Shown piece by piece: positions 1 to 9,337 of a stretch of 64,000 bases of DNA. The stretch comes from Melghirimyces profundicolus. Its GTDB lineage: Bacteria; Bacillota; Bacilli; Thermoactinomycetales; DSM-45169. The DNA lies in assembly GCF_003054245.1 (NCBI RefSeq), contig NZ_QBKR01000004.1:124001-188000 (forward strand). The letters run 5' to 3'. The position numbers and the translations under genes are program-made. The notes under the pieces were generated by a model, which was given only the letters and a program-made list of their open reading frames with translations, did not search any database and was not told the origin of the DNA. The stretch's first letter is position 1, and the number at the start of each line of letters is the position of its first letter.

Positions 1-668
1 AAAAGACCGGTGAAAAGCAGATTGGCCACCAGGTCGAGGCTCCAGCGATCCGGCGAGAAACCCGGTTCAAACCACAAGGTCAACGCTGCCAATCCCACAG
101 TTCCCACCGTCATCTGGAAAGCGGTCAGGGAGATCTTGTCTTTTCCGGAAAACCGGGCCCGGACCAGGATATTGCTTCCCGCCCAACAGATGGATCCCAC
201 CAGCACCAGACCCATTGCCTTCCACGCCGACATCCCGCCGACGGCTTCCGGGCCGGCCACTCCAACCAATCCCGCCAATCCCAAGAGAAGCCCCGCCAGC
301 TTCCCCGAGTTCGGCCGTTCCGACAGGAAGAACACGGCCAAAAGGTACGTCCACAACGGCATCGTATAGGCCAGGATGGAAGAAGTGCCGGCGGGTAACC
401 GCTCCATCCCCGCCATCCAGAAACCGAAGGTGGCAGTGGTCTGCAACAGTCCCAGCAGGACCAACCAACCGACCTCCCCTCGCTCCAGCCGCAACCGTCC
501 GGAGAAGTAAGCGATCGACAGGAGAACAACGGAACCGATCAGAAACCGGTAAAAGGAGAAGGAAAAAGGCCCCAAATGATTCAGGCCCGTTTTCATCGGA
601 ATCCAGGTGTATCCCCAAATCACGGTAATCCCCGTCAGGAGTATCCAGGCTTGACGTCGGCTTCCCAT
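1..668 (-). CDS. EamA/DMT-family transporter, 3' end beyond window
   Basis: A drug/metabolite transporter of the EamA (DMT) superfamily, an inner-membrane permease of unknown substrate. The minus-strand frame from the ATG at 668 begins MGSRRQAWILL and stays open to the window edge, giving about 222 residues of a family usually near 300. It is a series of hydrophobic helices, with the typical first-repeat features (IWGYTWIPMK early, then a helix ending in FFLSERP about residues 110-120). The C-terminal helices lie outside the window. The family is clear from helix pattern and motifs; the substrate cannot be inferred. Confidence 0.85.
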   Translation of the reverse strand, partial: MGSRRQAWILLTGITVIWGYTWIPMKTGLNHLGPFSFSFYRFLIGSVVLLSIAYFSGRLRLERGEVGWLVLLGLLQTTATFGFWMAGMERLPAGTSSILAYTMPLWTYLLAVFFLSERPNSGKLAGLLLGLAGLVGVAGPEAVGGMSAWKAMGLVLVGSICWAGSNILVRARFSGKDKISLTAFQMTVGTVGLAALTLWFEPGFSPDRWSLDLVANLLFTGL

Positions 669-713
669 CCACTCATCCCTTTCTTCTGCTTCCTTTCATT
701 TTTCGCATGTTCG

Positions 714-751
714 CAAAAAACACCCCGAGTCCTTTTTCCCGGAAGGGGTGT
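714..751 (-). terminator. Intrinsic terminator of the sdpR-sdpI operon
   Basis: On the minus strand ACACCCC and GGGGTGT form a 7-bp stem (720-726 with 745-751), followed directly by six T residues. It sits just beyond the sdpI stop codon. Confidence 0.8.
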
Positions 752-768
752 GATTGAAGCCGGCGGGC

Positions 769-1425
769 TCAGGAATCGCCGGACAGTTTCCGGTAAACCG
801 CGTAAGCGTACACCATCGGCAGCAGGGAGGACAAGATCAGGATAGGAAGCACCACCCAGAAGGTCATACCCGCTGGCAGAAGCGCCGTGAAAAGAATCAG
901 AATCCCGGCCCCCACCCACAGCGGACCGGTGAACCGGTGCGTCCGACGCCACACCTCTTCGTTTTCCAGCGTCCAAGGAAGGCGGATGCCGAAAAACCAA
1001 TTGGGTCGCACCTGACCCATGAAGTTGCCGAGGACGATCCAAAGGAGTCCCAATCCCACGGGCATGATTTTGGACAGGTTTACCGGATAACCCAGGGTAT
1101 ATAACAGCGTTGCCACAAAGACCCCTCCGAGGAACAGCGTGAGAACAAGGCGGAAGATTTCATAAAACCGGGTGAACTTCCGATAGTTCTCGCGTCTGGG
1201 ATCGATGAAGGGGAGCCACTTGATGAAGAAAGGCAACGACAGGATCAATCCCGACATCATCGGGATGAACACCTCCTTGTCACTGTAGTCATCCGGTTTT
1301 CCCGACGGGCCGAAATGACTCGGTACCCGATCCGGCAACCGATCATAGACCGCCCAGGCAAAAACTCCGGGAAGCAAAGCAAGAACCAAAATGACCGTAT
1401 CCCAACGGTTCCAGCGAAACTTCAT
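769..1425 (-). CDS. sdpI: SdpI-like immunity/DUF1648 membrane protein
   Basis: A 218-residue polytopic membrane protein with an N-terminal DUF1648 segment (about residues 8-60, containing DRVPSHFGPSGKPD) and a C-terminal SdpI domain (about 110-200, containing NWFFGIRLPWTL and a following W-x-x-T-H motif). In Bacillus subtilis, SdpI gives immunity to the SdpC toxin and, when bound to toxin, sequesters the repressor SdpR at the membrane. Its ATG overlaps the sdpR stop by four bases, so the two are co-transcribed and coupled. No sdpABC toxin genes are in the window, so whether it protects against Sdp or another membrane toxin is open. Confidence 0.85.
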   Translation of the reverse strand: MKFRWNRWDTVILVLALLPGVFAWAVYDRLPDRVPSHFGPSGKPDDYSDKEVFIPMMSGLILSLPFFIKWLPFIDPRRENYRKFTRFYEIFRLVLTLFLGGVFVATLLYTLGYPVNLSKIMPVGLGLLWIVLGNFMGQVRPNWFFGIRLPWTLENEEVWRRTHRFTGPLWVGAGILILFTALLPAGMTFWVVLPILILSSLLPMVYAYAVYRKLSGDS

Positions 1426-1703
1426 TCTTTTTCCTCCTCCCGGAATGAATTATCCGTAAAATCGAGAAACCAACGCATCACTTCCTGAAGAACCGTCGTA
1501 TTCAAAGAATAAACGATATGCTGACCCTTCCGTTCCCGAAGTACCAGCTGAGCTTGTTTCAGGACATTCAGGTGATGGGAGAGACTTGGTTTGGACATGG
1601 AAAAGGATCCGGCGATCTCTCCCGCGGTCCGGTCCCCCGCCCGGAGTATGCGAAGAATCTTGCGTCGGGTCGGGTTGGACAGAGCTTTAAACGCTTCGTT
1701 CAG
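1422..1703 (-). CDS. sdpR: SdpR-like ArsR-family repressor, CTG start
   Basis: A 93-residue winged-helix ArsR-family autorepressor. It begins NEAFKALSNPTRRKIL and has the recognition-helix region SMSKPSLSHHLNVLKQA (about residues 36-52) and the wing RKGQHIVYSLNTTV, which read like B. subtilis SdpR. There is no in-frame ATG, GTG or TTG near the conserved N-terminus. The codon at the expected start is CTG (1703-1701), seven bases after an AAAGGGGGG ribosome binding site, and it gives the same N-terminal length as SdpR. I therefore call a CTG start. The gene overlaps sdpI by ATGA, and a palindromic operator lies 35 bases upstream, so autoregulation is likely. Confidence 0.87.
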   Translation of the reverse strand: MNEAFKALSNPTRRKILRILRAGDRTAGEIAGSFSMSKPSLSHHLNVLKQAQLVLRERKGQHIVYSLNTTVLQEVMRWFLDFTDNSFREEEKE

Positions 1704-1737
1704 ATGGCATCCCCCCTTTGCAAAAGCGCTTCGATAT

Positions 1738-1761
1738 TTAGATTATATTCTAATAATCTAA
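1738..1761. promoter_or_regulatory. Palindromic operator upstream of sdpR
   Basis: A perfect inverted repeat with 9-base arms (TTAGATTAT and ATAATCTAA) separated by six bases. It lies 35-58 bases upstream of the sdpR start, where an ArsR-family autorepressor would bind and overlap the promoter. Confidence 0.75.
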
Positions 1762-1972
1762 TGAAGTGCCGGCTTTTGGCAAGAAAAAAGCCCCCGCCCG
1801 GTTAAACGGGACAGTCTGAACTCCTTCCCAGGCTCTTTCACCACACCAAATATTCCGCAGATCGAATCATGGGCCGTCATAACTTCCAAATCCCGGGAGA
1901 TGATAAACAACACATCTCATCCGGCTGTCCGAAAAATGGGGCCTCCCTCACATAGAGAGGATTTCATCATCG

Positions 1973-3022
1973 ATGAAGGAACCGAACCACTCCAAGCGAA
2001 AATCGGAACACATCGACATCGTGCTCAACCGGAAGGTAACCGGCACCGGCATCACCACCGGTTTTGAAACCTACCGTTTCATCCACCAAGCACTGCCGGA
2101 AATCGCCTTTTCCGACATCTCCCTGGAAACCGATTTTCTGGGCAAGCGGTTGAAAGCTCCCTTCCTGATCAGTTCCATGACCGGGGGGACGAAGAAAGCA
2201 AGACGGATCAACCGGAACCTGGCCTCTGCTGCGGAAGCGCGGGGATGGGCCATGGGACTCGGTTCCGTCCGGGCCGCACTCGAACATCCGGAAACCGCCG
2301 ATACCTTCAACATGCGGGAAGTGGCTCCCAGCATCCCCCTGCTGGCCAACCTCGGAGCCGTTCAACTCAATTACGGATACGGGGTCGATCACTGCCGGCG
2401 AGCGGTGGAGGTGACGAAGGCCGACGCTCTCATCCTCCACCTGAACAGCCTTCAGGAAGTCTTTCAGCCCGGGGGAAACACCGATTTTCGCAACCTCCTC
2501 CAAAAAATCGAAGACGTCGCCTCCGCTCTCGAGGTTCCCGTAGGGGTGAAGGAAGTCGGATGGGGCATCCACGGCGAACTTGCCCGCCGCCTTTTCGACG
2601 CGGGTGTCGCCTTCGTCGACGTGGCTGGAGCCGGGGGCACCTCCTGGAGTCAAGTGGAAAAATACCGTTCACGGGACGAGCTCCGCTTCCAGGCTGCCAG
2701 GGCCTTTGAAGACTGGGGCCTCCCCACCGCCGACTGCCTCCGGGACGTCCGGTCCCTCACTCCCGAGGGAACCCTGATCGCCAGCGGCGGCTTGAAAGAC
2801 GGCGTCGAAGGAGCCAAAGCTCTCGCTCTCGGCGCCAACCTGGCAGGATACGGACGCTCCCTCCTCCGGCCCGCAACGGAACCCGCCGAGGAGGCCATCA
2901 CCCGCCAGCTGGAGCGGATCGAACTGGAGTGCAAGATCACCATGTTCGCCACAGGGATCGATCGGGTGGAGATGCTGAAAGGAACGAAACGGATCGTTAA
3001 AAAAGAAAGAGCGGATCGCTGA
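1973..3022 (+). CDS. fni: Type 2 isopentenyl-diphosphate delta-isomerase
   Basis: An FMN- and NADPH-dependent isomerase that interconverts isopentenyl and dimethylallyl diphosphate for isoprenoid synthesis; cytosolic. The 349-residue length is typical. Visible family features are the N-terminal RKSEHIDIVL, the FMN-binding SSMTGGT at about residue 66, GLGSVRAAL at about 95, HLNSLQEVFQPGG at about 154 (usually HLNPLQE), VKEVGWG near 190 and the phosphate-binding SGGLKDG near 266. The start ATG follows an AGAGAGGA site. It stands alone between the divergently transcribed sdp operon and the symporter gene. Confidence 0.95.
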   Translation: MKEPNHSKRKSEHIDIVLNRKVTGTGITTGFETYRFIHQALPEIAFSDISLETDFLGKRLKAPFLISSMTGGTKKARRINRNLASAAEARGWAMGLGSVRAALEHPETADTFNMREVAPSIPLLANLGAVQLNYGYGVDHCRRAVEVTKADALILHLNSLQEVFQPGGNTDFRNLLQKIEDVASALEVPVGVKEVGWGIHGELARRLFDAGVAFVDVAGAGGTSWSQVEKYRSRDELRFQAARAFEDWGLPTADCLRDVRSLTPEGTLIASGGLKDGVEGAKALALGANLAGYGRSLLRPATEPAEEAITRQLERIELECKITMFATGIDRVEMLKGTKRIVKKERADR

Positions 3023-3394
3023 TTGAATTTGCCCCCGCAATAACATGTCCGATCCAACGAAAGCCCGCCTCCGTGTACCGGGGACGGGCTCTCTTTGCTC
3101 CTTGACTGTTTCAAGCCTTGTCGGGAGAACCGGTTTCATCCGTTTTCCTCCGTTTCCATCAGCCAGTTCAGAAACCGTTCCCACAGCCGGCGGAAGCATC
3201 CCACTGTCACCACTCCCCTCCGCGGTCTATTTCCATTTTATTTCCACTATACTTGATATTTCAAATCTGTCGTTTTGGAACTATTTTCACTCCGATCGTC
3301 CCTTCATTTATAGTAAGATAGAAAGGGTCCTCCGTAAAAAATCAATCCTGAAACTCATTTCCGGAATCTGATTCTTTTATCAAGAGGTGATCGG
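3023..3394. other. Intergenic region between fni and the symporter gene
   Basis: No convincing gene. Just past fni there is a weak stem (AAGCCCG/CGGGCT, 3061-3090) followed by a short T-rich stretch that may end the fni transcript. The last 150 bases are AT-rich and must hold the symporter promoter, but I could not place -35/-10 boxes with confidence. Confidence 0.4.
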
Positions 3395-4822
3395 ATGATT
3401 GTGTTGGAAGAACTCGTTCCTCAGATCAACGACCTTCTCTGGTCTTATATCCTGATCTTCACCCTGATCAGTCTCGGACTTTGGTTCACCATCCGGACCC
3501 GGTTGATCCAGTTCCGTATGGTGGGCGAAATGATCCGTCTCTTGGGAGGAAAAGCCGACACCCAAGTGGATGGAAAAGGCGTTTCTTCCTTTCAAGCCTT
3601 CTGCATCAGCCTCGCCTCCCGGGTGGGGACGGGGAACCTGGCCGGTGTCGCTCTGGCCATCTCCCTCGGCGGCCCCGGTGCTGTCTTCTGGATGTGGCTG
3701 ATCGCCCTCTTGGGAGCGGCATCCGGCTTTGTCGAAAGCACCTTGGCCCAGATTTACAAAGTGCGGGACGGGGAGACCTATCGCGGCGGCCCCGCCTATT
3801 ACATGGAGAAAGCCTTGGGCAAGCGCTGGATGGGCATCCTCTTTTCCATCCTGATCACGCTCTGCTTCGGACTGGTCTTCAACGCCGTCCAGGCTAACAC
3901 CATCACCTTGGCCTTTGAACCTCTCGGTATGGACCGTTCCATTCTCGGCGTGGTGCTCGTTGTGGCCATGGCCCTCATCATCTTCGGCGGGGTGAAACGG
4001 ATCGCCCGCACCGCCCAACTGATCGTCCCCGTGATGGCGGTGCTGTACATCCTGCTCGCCCTCTACGTGTTGGCCAAAAACATCACCCAGATCCCCGATG
4101 TGCTGGGCCTGATCTTCAGCAGCGCCTTCGGCCTGAAAGCCGTTGCCGGCGGAGGCCTCGGGGCCGCGGTGATGGAAGGGATCAAGCGGGGCCTCTTCTC
4201 CAACGAAGCAGGGATGGGGAGCGCCCCCAACGCCGCCGCTACGGCGGAAGTGAGCCATCCGGTGAAACAGGGCCTGATCCAGACCCTCGGGGTGTTCACC
4301 GACACCCTCCTGATCTGCAGCTGCACGGCATTCATGATCCTCTTTTCCGGTCAGTACACCACCGGCGAAGCCGACGGGATCCAACTCACCCAGAGCGCCC
4401 TGGGCGCCGAGATCGGCGCGTGGGCGGGCATTTTCGTCGCCGTCGCCGTCTTCCTGTTCGCTTTCAGTTCCCTGGTGGGCAACTATTACTACGGGGAGAC
4501 CAACATCGAATTCATCCAGGCCGATAACAAAGGCTGGCTGACCGCTTACCGGCTGGCCGTCCTGGGTATGGTGATGTTCGGATCCGTCGCCAAAATCCAG
4601 ATCGTATGGGACCTGGCCGACCTGTTCATGGGATCGATGGCCCTCCTCAACTTGATCGCCATCGCTCTCCTCGGCCCGATCGCCTTCGCCGCCCTGAAGG
4701 ATTACCTGCGGCAGAAGAAAGAAGGGAAAGATCCCGTCTTCCACATCAGTCACATCCCCGGCCTGAAAAACGTGGAGTGCTGGGGCGCGGAAGAGTCCGG
4801 ACAGAAAACGAAACAGGCGTAA
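3395..4822 (+). CDS. AGCS-family sodium/proton:amino-acid symporter
   Basis: A 475-residue membrane carrier of the alanine or glycine:cation symporter (AGCS) family, which imports small neutral amino acids with Na+ or H+. It shows about ten hydrophobic helices. The signature region begins SRVGTGNLAGVALAISLGGP (about residues 73-92) and continues into FWMWLIALLGAASGFVESTL; the conserved GLFSNEAGMGSAPNAAATAE follows near 268-287. The ATG follows an AAGAGGTGATCGG site. It is monocistronic, ending at a strong terminator. Alanine or glycine is the usual substrate, but the sequence does not settle which. Confidence 0.93.
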   Translation: MIVLEELVPQINDLLWSYILIFTLISLGLWFTIRTRLIQFRMVGEMIRLLGGKADTQVDGKGVSSFQAFCISLASRVGTGNLAGVALAISLGGPGAVFWMWLIALLGAASGFVESTLAQIYKVRDGETYRGGPAYYMEKALGKRWMGILFSILITLCFGLVFNAVQANTITLAFEPLGMDRSILGVVLVVAMALIIFGGVKRIARTAQLIVPVMAVLYILLALYVLAKNITQIPDVLGLIFSSAFGLKAVAGGGLGAAVMEGIKRGLFSNEAGMGSAPNAAATAEVSHPVKQGLIQTLGVFTDTLLICSCTAFMILFSGQYTTGEADGIQLTQSALGAEIGAWAGIFVAVAVFLFAFSSLVGNYYYGETNIEFIQADNKGWLTAYRLAVLGMVMFGSVAKIQIVWDLADLFMGSMALLNLIAIALLGPIAFAALKDYLRQKKEGKDPVFHISHIPGLKNVECWGAEESGQKTKQA

Positions 4823-4837
4823 TTTCAAAGTAAAAAA

Positions 4838-4873
4838 GGACTCGTGCGGGAGCCTCGCATGAGTCCTTTTTTA
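4838..4873 (+). terminator. Intrinsic terminator after the AGCS symporter
   Basis: An 11-bp stem (GGACTCGTGCG with CGCATGAGTCC, one G-T pair) and a T6 tail lie 16 bases past the symporter stop. It faces the convergent amylopullulanase gene. Confidence 0.9.
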
Positions 4874-4942
4874 TGCCGTTTCCCCAATATCCCGCAGGCT
4901 GACCGCGGTCAGACCGGCAGGGATCGGATCGAAACCTCCGTC

Positions 4943-7900
4943 TTATTTTTTGTAAATGGTCATCGTAATATCTTTGGTGTTCTTGGCAATCGCTTCACCG
5001 TCGTTTTTAAAGATGGCCGATCGGTTTTCTTCTGATGGTTCGATGTGCAGCTTGATTTCATTGACTCCGTCCTTCAGCCGGAGTGTGTGACTGAACGACA
5101 TATCGTCCTGGATGGGAACGGGCTCCCCATTTACCGTAAGGACCCCTTCCTTGATGGCGTTTCCTTTCAGGGTGATGGTGTCACCGGTCACTTCCTGTCC
5201 ATCCGTGTGGGATGTGATCACTGCCGGCTGGTCGATCCAGCGCAGGACATTGTCCTCAATCACCATCCGGTTACCACCCTGGTTGGTGACGACTGCTTCC
5301 AGATTGGTTTCTGTCGATCCGTACCCATAATAGCTGACATCATCATCGTTCGGATTATTGGGGGTGTGGTCGGCCAATCCTTCCTGATCCCAGGAGTTGT
5401 TTTTGACGTATTTGTAGCTGAGCACTTCCCCCTCCCGGGCTTCGATGGTGTACTCGTAATCGTTGGTGACAGCGCCGCCTCTGGTCATCTCCCAGGCGCC
5501 GGTGTTCCAGCCGTTACGACTGCCGGGGATGTTGATCTTCACATCCTGGGGTGTATAGTCAGGCAGGCGGACCTTGAACGTGACCATTACGGTCACCAGA
5601 TCCGGGATGACTGCCACCTTGTTGGAGGTGACGTGATTTCCGTACTGGTCGTAGACGCGGACTTCATAGGTGTATGAAGTTCCGTTAGTCACATTCAGAT
5701 CCTTGTACGTGGTTTTCTCCACATCAAACCGTTGGTCGATCACCCGGCCATCGCGCAGGATGGCCACCATGCAGGGATCGGTCGGTTCCTCCAGCTTCCA
5801 GGAAAGGTTAACCTGGGCGGACTCCTGTTCCGGTGGTTCCAATGTGACACTCTTGGCTGGAAGCGTGTCATCTCCTCCTTTTTGATAGGTGACAGTCCCT
5901 GTGTCACTGGTGAACCAGTCCCGCCCCAGGTTGGTGGAAAATCGGTATCTGTACTGATATTCTCCCGGCTCAATGGGCAGGAACCGGGCTTCGAAACGGT
6001 TATACTCCCCGTTCTGACCCGTATATTGGGAGGAATGGGAGGTCCAGGATTCTTTTCCGGGCTCTTTGACTTGAAGTTGTGCCTGCAACCCCTCGGCCTG
6101 GTCCCGGTCGGTCGCTCCGGCGATGGAGATTTCGGCAGCCACCTCTTGTTTTTGAGCCAGGTCAATCATGTTGTCATCCAGCTTGGTTACACTCTGCACG
6201 GTGGTGTTTTTGTCCGTCAGCTTAATGTGGGGAATGGCACCCCGTTTGAGTTCCGTTTTGGCTGATTCGTTTCCGTGCTTGTCCACAGCGGTGACAGCAA
6301 AGTAGTAGGGGCGACCGTTATTCAGTTGGTCGATGGTGATGCTTTTGTCGTGGGTGGTGGCCACTTTCTGATAGGCTCCACCGCTGACGGTCGTCCGGTA
6401 CACATGATAGGTTTTGGCATTGCCGTTCCAGCTTAATTTCACTTGATGATCGCCTTCACTGGCTCTCAGCTTGGAAATCTCTTTGGGACGCTTCAGCTTG
6501 GCTCCTTTGTCAGAGACAAGCATCCGTCCGCTCATGGCGGGGATGGTCAGCTTCACTTTGCCGTCCTGTACAGTGACCTTGCAGCGTTTGTCCAACTGAT
6601 CGGTCAGCGATACCCCGTTGATGATCAGATCGGCCACATCCAACTCCACCGTTTGCGGGGTGTTGCCGCGGTTGGTGGCAATCAGGGCCGCTTTTTTATC
6701 GTCGGTGCGGGCAAAGACAAACAAATCCTTTTTGGTGTGCAAATAATCCAGATCACCGTAGGCGAACAGATGCCGATGGTCGGTTCTCACTTTACCGATT
6801 TTCTGGTAATGGCGGATCAAGGATTTGTCTTCCTTGCCCCAGGGATAGGTGCGCCGGTCATCCGGATCTTTGGAGCCGGTTACTCCGGCCTCATCCCCGT
6901 AGTAAATCGTCGGTGCTCCCGGATATCCCATTTGAAGAATGGAAGCCAATTTCAGCCGCTCCACTCCCAGGCGGTGGTTGTAGTTGGGGTCATGCTCGGC
7001 TCGCTCGTAGGTGTCGGTTCCGTTTCCAAGCAGAAAGACCGCCCGTGAGGTATCATGGGAGCCGACCAGGTTCATTAACGCTTGTTGTGCTTCCAGAGGA
7101 TAATCTTCCTGGACAGCGCGCAATTGATCGGCCGCATCCGAGGCGTTGCCGTTTTTCAAATAGTCCATCAAGGCGCCGCGGAATCGATAGTTCATCACGG
7201 AGTCGTACAAGTCCCCCAGGAAGTACTGGGAGGCATCATCCCAGATTTCGCCCAGAATGAGCGGATCACTTTTACTGCCCGTTTTCAATTCTTTGCGGAA
7301 TTCACGCCAAAACTCCGGGTCCACCTCATTGGCCACGTCAAGCCGCCAACCGGACGCACCCCGGTCCAGCCACGATTTGGCCACCGAATCTTCCTCATAC
7401 ATGATGTAGTTGGCAAACGGGCGATTGTTCAGCTCCGAATCGTAGTCCACCGCTTTACCGGGGATGGACTTGATCTCCGGCAGGGAATCAAAGCCCCACC
7501 AGGCTTGGTATGGATAGACACCGTCCGTTTTTTTGTTTTCGATATGAAACCAGTTGTGAAAGCCGTAAGGACTGAATTTTTGCCCTTCCGCTTTCAGTTC
7601 TTTTTCGACGCGTTTCTTTGCTTCTTCTTCTTTCACCCCTTCATTGACCAGATCATAGACGCGCGACCAGTATTCGTAGGCGCCGACCGTTTCATATTTG
7701 CCGTATCGGTCAAAGTAGATCGAGTCATCCCCCACATGGTTAAACACTCCGTCCAGGATCAGACGCATCTTCCGCTTTTTCAGTTCACGGGTGAATTCCC
7801 GAAACTCTTCCGGTGTGCCAAACATGGGGTCGATCTCTTGATAATCGGTGGCATCGTATTTGTGATTGGATGCGGCATGGGCAATCGGATTCAAATACAG

Positions 7901-9274
7901 GGTGTTGACACCGAGGGACTGGATATAATCCAGCTTTTTCTCAATCCCTTGGATGTCCCCGCCGTAAAAGTCGTTGCTCCAAATGCCGTCCCCGTCATAT
8001 TCTTCGCTTTCAACCAGGCGGGGATTGTCCGGAAGTTGCTCCCAACCGCGGTGTTCAATCGGTTCGGAACCGCGTGCATTTTGTTTGGCGTTGTCATTTT
8101 TTTTGCTTCCATTGAAAAAACGGTCGGGGAAAATCTGATAGACCACCGCTTCTTTCATCCAGTCCGGGGTCTTGTACTTTTCATCGTGGACGGTCAGCTG
8201 GAAATAAGAAGCGTTGCCGTCCAGGGGGGTGCCGGTGTGTCCTTCCCGGTTGTCCTCGCCGTACTCTTTGGTCGCTTCACCGTCGCGGACGATAAACTTG
8301 TACCCGTATACGCCTTTTTCTTTCGCCTTAACCGAAACTTCCCAAAATTCAATCTGTTTCCCGTCTTTTTCCATCCAACCGGCAGGAGTCATGTCGAGCA
8401 GGCTGGTTTTGCCGCTGGTGTAGTTTTTCAGCATCAGGCGGGCCCCGGACAAATCCCCTTTTTTGGCCTGAAGGCGCAATTTCACCGTATCACCGGTGGG
8501 CACGGCACCAAAAGGGGTCCGGTACAGCTTGTCCCATGTATCATGGTGGAGGTGCCCGCCTTGAACGCGCCCGTCAGGTACGCCGGGGTCGTAGTCGGTG
8601 TAGACATCATGTGTTTCATGGTTGTAGTAAAAAGTGATCCGGGTCTTGCTCAGCACGTTCAGCATAAAATTTTGTTCCGGGTAGGCGGGAGCGTCCCAGT
8701 TGTTGCCCAGTACAATTTTAAACTCATGTTTTCCTTTGGGTACATCGACAGCATAAGTATAGATGTTGTCCTGGTCGTCATCGGTCAGAATGGCGGTCGA
8801 CTCGGCGGGCGCCCACTCACCACCCGCACCGATGTCAGGCTGGATGTCCCCCACAATGCGGGGTCTTTCCGCTTCCGGCAAGGGAATGGTTACAGTGATC
8901 ACATGGGTGGAATCGTTATAAGTAAAGGTGACCTTTGTTTCCCGCTCCAGCGTCAGCTTGTAGTTGGGGCCGTTTGGTTGGCCACCGACGCCGTAGTTTT
9001 CATCCCACGAGCCATTGATCGCCACTTTGTACTCATAAGAACCGGCAGGGAGTGTGCCGGAGAGTTGATACAAGCCATCACTCCCGGGAGTCATGACGGT
9101 TTGGGGATCCGTCGGGTCCCATTCACCGGCACCACCCAACTCATCTTGTAAATCGCCAACCAGTGTGACCGTTCGCTCCTCGGCAACAGCCGGATTGAGC
9201 ACGGCGAATGAAATCGTTTGCACCATCAAGGAAAAAATGAGTAGCAACAGTAAAAACCGTTTGTTCCTCAACAA
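4943..9274 (-). CDS. Secreted multidomain GH13 amylopullulanase-like enzyme
   Basis: An extracellular alpha-glucan hydrolase of 1443 residues. The frame opens further upstream, but the perfect AAAGGAGGAGAT site points to TTG at 9274. A signal peptide follows (hydrophobic core about 6-22, likely cleavage after AVA near 31). Then come two tandem starch-binding-like modules (about 33-130 and 137-230, both with VGD..ELG/DIGAGGEW), a CBM34-like N-domain (about 237-365) and the GH13 barrel (about 370-925). Barrel motifs are DGVFNH (508-513), GWRLDVANE with nucleophile Asp646, GEIWD with acid/base Glu676 and GSHDTS with Asp741. Fibronectin type III repeats (about 928-1020 and 1138-1223), a CBM20-like module (about 1227-1327) and a C-terminal beta domain follow. 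No LPXTG or SLH anchor is seen. Neopullulanase or amylopullulanase is likely; exact bond specificity is inferred. Confidence 0.9.
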   Translation of the reverse strand: MLRNKRFLLLLLIFSLMVQTISFAVLNPAVAEERTVTLVGDLQDELGGAGEWDPTDPQTVMTPGSDGLYQLSGTLPAGSYEYKVAINGSWDENYGVGGQPNGPNYKLTLERETKVTFTYNDSTHVITVTIPLPEAERPRIVGDIQPDIGAGGEWAPAESTAILTDDDQDNIYTYAVDVPKGKHEFKIVLGNNWDAPAYPEQNFMLNVLSKTRITFYYNHETHDVYTDYDPGVPDGRVQGGHLHHDTWDKLYRTPFGAVPTGDTVKLRLQAKKGDLSGARLMLKNYTSGKTSLLDMTPAGWMEKDGKQIEFWEVSVKAKEKGVYGYKFIVRDGEATKEYGEDNREGHTGTPLDGNASYFQLTVHDEKYKTPDWMKEAVVYQIFPDRFFNGSKKNDNAKQNARGSEPIEHRGWEQLPDNPRLVESEEYDGDGIWSNDFYGGDIQGIEKKLDYIQSLGVNTLYLNPIAHAASNHKYDATDYQEIDPMFGTPEEFREFTRELKKRKMRLILDGVFNHVGDDSIYFDRYGKYETVGAYEYWSRVYDLVNEGVKEEEAKKRVEKELKAEGQKFSPYGFHNWFHIENKKTDGVYPYQAWWGFDSLPEIKSIPGKAVDYDSELNNRPFANYIMYEEDSVAKSWLDRGASGWRLDVANEVDPEFWREFRKELKTGSKSDPLILGEIWDDASQYFLGDLYDSVMNYRFRGALMDYLKNGNASDAADQLRAVQEDYPLEAQQALMNLVGSHDTSRAVFLLGNGTDTYERAEHDPNYNHRLGVERLKLASILQMGYPGAPTIYYGDEAGVTGSKDPDDRRTYPWGKEDKSLIRHYQKIGKVRTDHRHLFAYGDLDYLHTKKDLFVFARTDDKKAALIATNRGNTPQTVELDVADLIINGVSLTDQLDKRCKVTVQDGKVKLTIPAMSGRMLVSDKGAKLKRPKEISKLRASEGDHQVKLSWNGNAKTYHVYRTTVSGGAYQKVATTHDKSITIDQLNNGRPYYFAVTAVDKHGNESAKTELKRGAIPHIKLTDKNTTVQSVTKLDDNMIDLAQKQEVAAEISIAGATDRDQAEGLQAQLQVKEPGKESWTSHSSQYTGQNGEYNRFEARFLPIEPGEYQYRYRFSTNLGRDWFTSDTGTVTYQKGGDDTLPAKSVTLEPPEQESAQVNLSWKLEEPTDPCMVAILRDGRVIDQRFDVEKTTYKDLNVTNGTSYTYEVRVYDQYGNHVTSNKVAVIPDLVTVMVTFKVRLPDYTPQDVKINIPGSRNGWNTGAWEMTRGGAVTNDYEYTIEAREGEVLSYKYVKNNSWDQEGLADHTPNNPNDDDVSYYGYGSTETNLEAVVTNQGGNRMVIEDNVLRWIDQPAVITSHTDGQEVTGDTITLKGNAIKEGVLTVNGEPVPIQDDMSFSHTLRLKDGVNEIKLHIEPSEENRSAIFKNDGEAIAKNTKDITMTIYKK

Positions 9275-9307
9275 GTTATCTCCTCCTTTATAAAAGAGTA
9301 AGACAAG

Positions 9308-9321
9308 TGAAACCGTTTGCA
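9308..9321. promoter_or_regulatory. cre-like catabolite repression site
   Basis: TGAAACCGTTTGCA fits the CcpA cre consensus (TGNAANCGNWNNCA). It lies about 35 bases upstream of the amylopullulanase start, just downstream of the predicted transcription start, where CcpA would act as a roadblock under glucose. Confidence 0.7.
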
Positions 9322-9337
9322 CCAAGAGATACATATT

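Noticed and set aside
1766-1810. CCCG/CGGG hairpin with a T run on the minus strand
   Set aside because: No minus-strand gene lies upstream to terminate; the stem is only four pairs.
3380-4828. 482-codon minus frame opposite the AGCS symporter
   Set aside because: Antisense shadow rich in Gly/Asp/His, without start signals.
7082-9151. 689-codon plus-strand frame opposite the amylopullulanase gene
   Set aside because: It is the antisense shadow of a long GC-rich gene; no ribosome site, no family, and the minus strand shows clear GH13 motifs.
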